Assembly: GCA_964577205.1 (NCBI GenBank)
Contig: CAZNYG010000015.1
Location: forward strand, 1 to 33,100
Origin: CAZNYG01 sp964577205
GTDB taxonomy: Bacteria > Elusimicrobiota > Endomicrobiia > Endomicrobiales > CAIRNS01
Direction: 5' to 3'
Length of the DNA stretch: 33,100 nucleotides
Positions 29,194-33,100 of the stretch are shown in pieces. Below the pieces are notes generated by a model, which saw only the letters and a program-made list of their open reading frames with translations, had not been told where the DNA came from and made no database searches. The position numbers and the translations under genes are program-made. The stretch's first letter is position 1. The number at the start of each line of letters is the position of its first letter.

Positions 29194-30648
29194 ATGAAAA
29201 AACAGGATAACGCGCCTCTTTTCGACACGCTGCTGGGTCATGCCCGGCGCAACGTGGTCTCGTTCCATACCCCCGGCCATAAGAACGGCCGCGGTATCGA
29301 CAAAAAGCTCAGGGACTATACCGGCAAGAACATGTACCGTTTTGACGTAACGGTCTTTCCGGAAGTCGACTCCCTGCACGATCCCACCGGCCCCATCAAG
29401 AAGGCCGAGGAACTGATGGCCGCGGCCTACGGAGTGGACCGTTCGTTCTTTCTCGTCAACGGCACGTCCGTGGGGAACATCGCGATGTTCATGGCCGCCT
29501 GCAATCCGGGCGACTCCGTCATCGTCTCCCGCAGCTCTCATAAATCTATCATGTCGGGCATCATTCTCGCGGGCGTGTGGCCCATCTGGATACAGCCGCG
29601 GGTTGACCAGAACCTCGACATAATCTTCAATTCGTCGCCGGAAGAGATCGAAGACGCGCTGAACCGCTATCCGGAAGCGCGGGCGGTGTTCGTTACCAGC
29701 CCCACGTATAACGGGGTGACGACCGACCTGGTCAAGATCGCGGAGATCTGCCACCAGCGCGGCAAGGTACTGCTGGTGGACGAAGCCCACGGCCCGCACC
29801 TTAAATTCAACAGGAACCTTCCGATGTCGGCGGTGGAAGCCGGCGCGGACCTCTGTGTGCAATCGACCCACAAGATATTGTCGGCTCTTTCACAGGGGTC
29901 GGTACTTCACTTCAACTCGCAGCTTATTGATGTGACCCGAGTAAAAAAGATCATCTCGATGCTCCAGACAACAAGCCCCAATTACCTGATCCTGGCAAGC
30001 ATCGACCTCGCACGGCGGCAGGCGTACCTGCACGGCGAAGCAATGCTTGAGAAAGTCATCCAGTCGGCGGAATACGCCCGGGCCCATATCAACAAGATCC
30101 CCGGACTGAATTGTTTCAGCCGCGAGGATATCAACAAACTGGGCTACGACCTGGACCAGACCAAGCTGACGATCAACGTGACGCGCACCGGTTTTTCAGG
30201 ATACCAGATTGAAGACATCCTGGCAAATGAATATAATGTACAGATAGATTGCGCCGATATCTTCAACCTGATCGCAATCATGGGCATCGGTTCCGACAAG
30301 AGCGACGTTCTGGCGCTGGCCAACGCTCTCAAGGACATTGCGGCAAAGTACCACGGGTATCAGCGCAACTGGATCCTTCAGATACCGTCTCTCGCCACCG
30401 AAATGGTAATGATGCCGCGGGAAGTATTCTTATCCTCGAAAATTAAACGTGTTCCGCTCAGCAAAGCTGCCGGACAGATCGCCGCGCAGACACTGACGCC
30501 TTATCCGCCCGGCATTCCTGTCGTCATTCCCGGCGAACGCATTACCCGGGAGATCTGTGAATATCTGATTGACATGTCCGCCAAGGATATCCGTATCAGC
30601 GGCCAGGAAACAGAGACGTTGAAGACTGTAAAAGTAGTCGCGAACTGA
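29194..30648 (+). CDS. Orn/Lys/Arg decarboxylase family PLP enzyme (arginine decarboxylase-like)
   Basis: A fold-type I PLP enzyme of 484 residues. It has TPGHKNGRG near residue 26, the cofactor-contact segment VNGTSVGN, the Asp of VDEAHGPH (D196) and the Schiff-base Lys K227 in QSTHKILSALSQGS. It lacks the N-terminal regulatory wing of the large enterobacterial decarboxylases, as in the Bacillus SpeA type. Arginine to agmatine in polyamine synthesis is the likeliest reaction; lysine or ornithine is possible. It is 113 bases downstream of larE; AAGGAAA upstream is a weak ribosome site. Confidence 0.9.
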   Translation: MKKQDNAPLFDTLLGHARRNVVSFHTPGHKNGRGIDKKLRDYTGKNMYRFDVTVFPEVDSLHDPTGPIKKAEELMAAAYGVDRSFFLVNGTSVGNIAMFMAACNPGDSVIVSRSSHKSIMSGIILAGVWPIWIQPRVDQNLDIIFNSSPEEIEDALNRYPEARAVFVTSPTYNGVTTDLVKIAEICHQRGKVLLVDEAHGPHLKFNRNLPMSAVEAGADLCVQSTHKILSALSQGSVLHFNSQLIDVTRVKKIISMLQTTSPNYLILASIDLARRQAYLHGEAMLEKVIQSAEYARAHINKIPGLNCFSREDINKLGYDLDQTKLTINVTRTGFSGYQIEDILANEYNVQIDCADIFNLIAIMGIGSDKSDVLALANALKDIAAKYHGYQRNWILQIPSLATEMVMMPREVFLSSKIKRVPLSKAAGQIAAQTLTPYPPGIPVVIPGERITREICEYLIDMSAKDIRISGQETETLKTVKVVAN

Positions 30649-30743
30649 GAAAAGTTGAACAGCCGCCTTTCATCAGCAATTTGATTCGAGGCAGGGGAGC
30701 ACATTATCAGCGGCGTTACCGTGAACAGAGAGGAGACAGACGA

Positions 30744-31088
30744 ATGAACAAGAAAGATATGGAGAAATTCAAAAAAGCTCTTGTCGAGAAACGGGAAGAT
30801 CTTTTGAACGTCGTGCGCAGCAAGAAGGAGAGGGATCTTCAGGAAGTCGAGATCGGCGATGAGATAGACAGCGCTTCGCAGAACGTCGAGAAAGAACTTC
30901 TTTTTGAACTTGCCGACAACGAAAAAATGATGCTGGACGCCATAGAAGCGGCGTTGCGCCGCATCGAAAAAGGCACGTTCGGCTCCTGCGAATCCTGCCG
31001 TGGCAAGATCTCGGATGAGCGTCTTAAAGCAATTCCCTGGGTCCGCTACTGCATTTCGTGCCAAACCAAAGCGGAAAAGCCGCGCTGA
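30744..31088 (+). CDS. TraR/DksA-type zinc-finger transcription factor
   Basis: The 114-residue protein has an N-terminal coiled coil, the tip motif DEIDSA (residues 39-44, matching DxxDxA of DksA) and a C-terminal four-Cys zinc finger (C82, C85, C103, C106). Proteins of this form enter the RNA polymerase secondary channel and change initiation, often together with ppGpp. AGGAG at 30731-30735 is 8 bases before the ATG at 30744, so I reject the upstream in-frame start at 30681. The gene lies 95 bases after the decarboxylase. Confidence 0.92.
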   Translation: MNKKDMEKFKKALVEKREDLLNVVRSKKERDLQEVEIGDEIDSASQNVEKELLFELADNEKMMLDAIEAALRRIEKGTFGSCESCRGKISDERLKAIPWVRYCISCQTKAEKPR

Positions 31089-31167
31089 GAACATAGAGGT
31101 CCCCCGCCCGCAGCAGCTCGTTAACATCCCGGACACCCCGCAGAGGGGATGATGGTCCCTGCCGTTT

Positions 31168-31198
31168 TTGACGCCCCCCCGAAATAAACGGTTATAAT
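31168..31198 (+). promoter_or_regulatory. Promoter candidate before the DUF5752-like gene
   Basis: TTGACG (31168-31173) and a perfect TATAAT (31193-31198) are 19 bp apart. The spacer is longer than ideal. No other promoter-like sequence lies between the DksA-type gene and the next reading frame. Confidence 0.5.
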
Positions 31199-31221
31199 GG
31201 AGCAAGAGGCAGTGTTGCCAG

Positions 31222-31275
31222 TTCCCATTGACCGTTGATCCGTCCCTGACTTTATGGTCACTGGTCACTGTCTCA
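31222..31275. repeat. 7-bp word array (TGGTCAC type)
   Basis: Two exact adjacent copies of TGGTCAC (31255-31268) are followed by a degenerate third. Upstream, TGACCGT and TGATCCG (31229-31242) are in the opposite sense at the same 7-bp pitch. It ends next to the GGGGGG ribosome site of the next gene. Confidence 0.65.
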
Positions 31276-31287
31276 GGGGGGTGTACC

Positions 31288-31668
31288 GTGCCTGAAACAA
31301 CGCAAGTCCTGCATCTGCCAAAGGCAGCAGAAGCATTCCATTTTACCAGCCGTCTCAACCTCACCGTACTTACCGGCCGCCAGGCCCGCGACCGCGCCGA
31401 ACTCCTCGAGAACATCAAGGCCGCGCCGGGATCGGTCATTTACCACCATACTCACCATTTCATCCAGCAGGACCAGGCGCTTTCTCCCGAACCTCCGAAC
31501 GATTTCGCCTACTGGTTGACCAACGTCCTTCAGGAAGACATCCTTGGCGAAAAACTGGCTGCCTTCTACGTCAAACAGTATCCTACCATCCGTTCCCCGC
31601 AGGATAAAGGTTTGTCTTTTTTCAATCCAACATCCAGAATCCAGAGTCCAGTATCGCCGTTGTTTTAA
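31288..31668 (+). pseudogene. Truncated DUF5752-like protein
   Basis: The frame from GTG 31288 gives 126 residues. It contains ELLENIKAAPGSVIYHHTHHFIQQDQALSPEPPNDFAYWL and LQEDILGEKLAAFYVKQYPTIR. I recall this as the first half of DUF5752-family proteins of about 220 residues, whose function is unknown. After TIRSPQDKG the similarity ends, and the remaining codons (FFNPTSRIQSPVSPLF) are translated from a 7-bp word array at 31625-31659. The second half is missing, so the gene appears to have been cut and capped by repeat sequence. A purine-rich stretch (AGGGGGG) 7 bases before GTG supports the start. Confidence 0.65.
31625..31659. repeat. 7-bp word array (ATCCAGA type) inside a broken gene
   Basis: Five units in exact 7-bp register: ATCCAAC, two identical ATCCAGA, and two degenerate forms. 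It encodes the last residues of the truncated DUF5752-like frame. The AT-rich stretch 31669-31804 after it shows no gene. Confidence 0.85.
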
Positions 31669-31804
31669 CATATTTTTCAATTATTTTTCATTTTTACCTG
31701 ATCTCGTTTTGATATTAGCACTGCAATGATATGAAATCTAATTAAATAACGGCAATACCACTTATATCTGCCGCTTCGGGAACCTCTCGCTGCCAGATGT
31801 GACC

Positions 31805-33100
31805 ATGAGAAAATTGATCGCCTCGCTGACCACTGCCTCGTTCCTGTTCTCCTTCGTCCTGGCGCAGCCCGTTCTGGCAGCGGTTGAACTGCGCCGTTCC
31901 GCCACATCCCTTCAACAATCGCTTTCTCCGGACATCGTACCTGCCGCCATCGGCCGCGTCACCTCTTTCCAGTCCTTCGGCGGCGATCAGGTCGTCATCA
32001 ACATTCAGGACCTGCACTGCCATGCCGAAGTCCAGCGCAACATCGCCACTATACTTCGAGTACTGGATGAACGATACGGCCTGAAGAAAGTGTATATCGA
32101 AGGCGCCTCGGGCGACCTCGATACCTCCTGGCTGGAAGGGATAAAGGACAAAACCTTCCGCGGAGAGATCGTCGAAGCGCTGGTCGGCCAGGGAAACTCA
32201 CCGGCACCGAATACTATGCCATCACCTCCGGCAAACCCGGCCTGCTGAGCGGCCTTGAGAACGAGCCGGTCTACCGCGGCAACATCGTCCGCCTTCAACA
32301 GATACTTGAAAAAAAGCCCCGGTTCGACGCTGTTGCCGCCCGCATGCGCGGCGAACTCGAAAAACTGAGGAAAAGCTACTTCGGCCGGACCAACCGCAGG
32401 CTTGAAAAAACGGTGCTGAACTACCTGGATGGGAAACTGCCGGCCGAAAAGTATTACTCGCTTCTGCGCCAGTTCGTCGACAAGATCAACGAAACGCCCA
32501 CCTATATCCACGGCGTCCCCAACCTCGATCTGGACTACTACCCCAATGTCGCCTCCTGCATGAGCCTTCTGGACGAAAGCCGCCATATCAACTACCGGAA
32601 AGTGAACAGGGAACTCCTGTCCCTGTTGACAGCGCTCAGGGCAAAACTGCCGTATCAGGCGTACTCGCTGCTGCTGAAACATACGGACACCTTCCGTCGA
32701 TCAGACGAGCTCTACCGCTCCATCGCCCGTCTTTCCAAAGAATATCGCCTGAACCTTGCGCAAAACTATCCCGCTCTCGGCCGGTTCCTTGCGTACAATG
32801 AACGCAACAGATCGATCAACCCTGTCGAACTTATCCTTGAAGAAAAACGGCTGGTCTATGAACTCCGTGTCGCCCTGGCTGAAGACAAAGGGGAACAGGA
32901 TGTGGCTTTCCTGTGCGGGTTCTACAACTGCTTTGAAGACTATCTGTTCAACCGCCTTTCCTCGGACGATCACGACTACTTCAAAACCCGCTTCCCGAAG
33001 TTCCGCCAGTTGTGGGAACAATATGCCTCCGCCGACGTCTTCTCGACACTGAACGATGACTTCGCCCTTCTGGACACCTTCTACGACGTCAACATCCGGC
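31805..33100 (+). CDS. Large exported protein of unknown function, split by a -1 frameshift, incomplete at the window edge
   Basis: The first frame has a signal peptide (MRKLIASL, hydrophobic core, cleavage near VLAAV) and the segments VVINIQDLHCHAEVQRNI and KKVYIEGASGDLDTSWL. It ends at TGA 32246-32248. From 32191 the -1 frame continues as GKLTGTEYYAITSGKPGLL and stays open to the edge of the window (over 900 bases), with coding-like composition and helical, charged, Tyr-rich sequence. I recall related long proteins from Omnitrophota in which the two parts are continuous, but no function. The shift maps to 32185-32197, where G GGA AAC stands in phase. A lost base (mutation or sequencing error) or programmed frameshifting would both restore the full protein. 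Confidence 0.75.
32191..32197 (+). other. In-phase -1 slippery heptamer G GGA AAC
   Basis: Zero-frame codons are CAG GGA AAC. Slippage by one base gives GGG AAA and then CTC, entering exactly the frame that continues. It matches the X XXY YYZ rule. No Shine-Dalgarno-like stimulator is visible upstream. Downstream ACCGGC (32200-32205) could pair with GCCGGT near 32265, which is only a weak candidate for a stimulatory structure. Confidence 0.6.

Overview
The window looks like a scaffold from an uncultivated, diderm, probably anaerobic bacterium. An outer-membrane TonB-dependent receptor, a second predicted outer-membrane beta-barrel, an ADP-heptose-type GT9 glycosyltransferase and an AMIN-domain protein point to a Gram-negative envelope. 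The ferredoxin:thioredoxin reductase-rubredoxin protein, glutaredoxin and LarE suit an anaerobic life. The set of genes (PHP-GT4 remnant, GT39 enzymes, DUF5752-like protein, secreted protein with an NIQDLHCH motif) and the word-like intergenic repeats resemble what I remember of Candidatus Omnitrophota. That assignment is inference. A run of 10 N at 3777-3786 shows this is a gapped assembly.

Layout. 1-2455: tail of a membrane protein (possibly ACR3), an oligopeptide-type ABC ATPase with a promoter that predicts a leaderless mRNA, a CCA/poly(A) nucleotidyltransferase-family gene, and a tRNA-Gly(CCC) whose acceptor stem overlaps the end of that gene. 2542-5302: an envelope cluster (coiled-coil membrane protein, CBM48 protein, AMIN protein, beta-barrel). 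5383-8849: PIN-PhoH ATPase, PHP phosphoesterase, and a UbiA-type phosphoribosyltransferase. 8948-13937: a GT39 enzyme (minus strand), arsenate reductase, a second CCA/PAP-family enzyme coupled to a zinc-ribbon J-protein, and a glutaredoxin/FTR-rubredoxin pair. 14115-23286: a cobalamin regulon made of promoter, riboswitch and terminator, then btuR, cobU, cobT, cobS, a cobZ-like gene, btuF, btuC, btuD and btuB. 23345-23769: remains of a PHP-glycosyltransferase gene. 24032-28071 (minus): a GT39-PAP2 fusion, polyprenol-phosphate sugar synthase, and GT9. 28257-31088: larE, an Orn/Lys/Arg decarboxylase, and a TraR/DksA protein. 31288-33100: a truncated DUF5752-like gene and a long exported protein split by a -1 frameshift exactly at a G GGA AAC heptamer.

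How the genes work together. The B12 block can import corrinoids (BtuB, BtuF, BtuC, BtuD), adenosylate them (BtuR), activate cobinamide (CobU), activate the lower-ligand base (CobT), join the two (CobS) and remove the final phosphate (CobZ-like). No corrin-ring genes are present, so this is salvage under a B12 riboswitch. The UbiA, GT39, DPM-type and PAP2 functions form a polyprenyl-phosphate-sugar toolkit for envelope glycosylation.

The most unusual feature runs across the window. Many spacers are filled by degenerate arrays of 7- or 8-bp words. Each array keeps a fixed pitch with a constant core and variable flanking bases, and several are arranged as inverted pairs. Different spacers use different words. 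These arrays, and separate palindromic elements, run into the ends of genes: the cobT stop, the apparent btuF N-terminus and the broken DUF5752 C-terminus.
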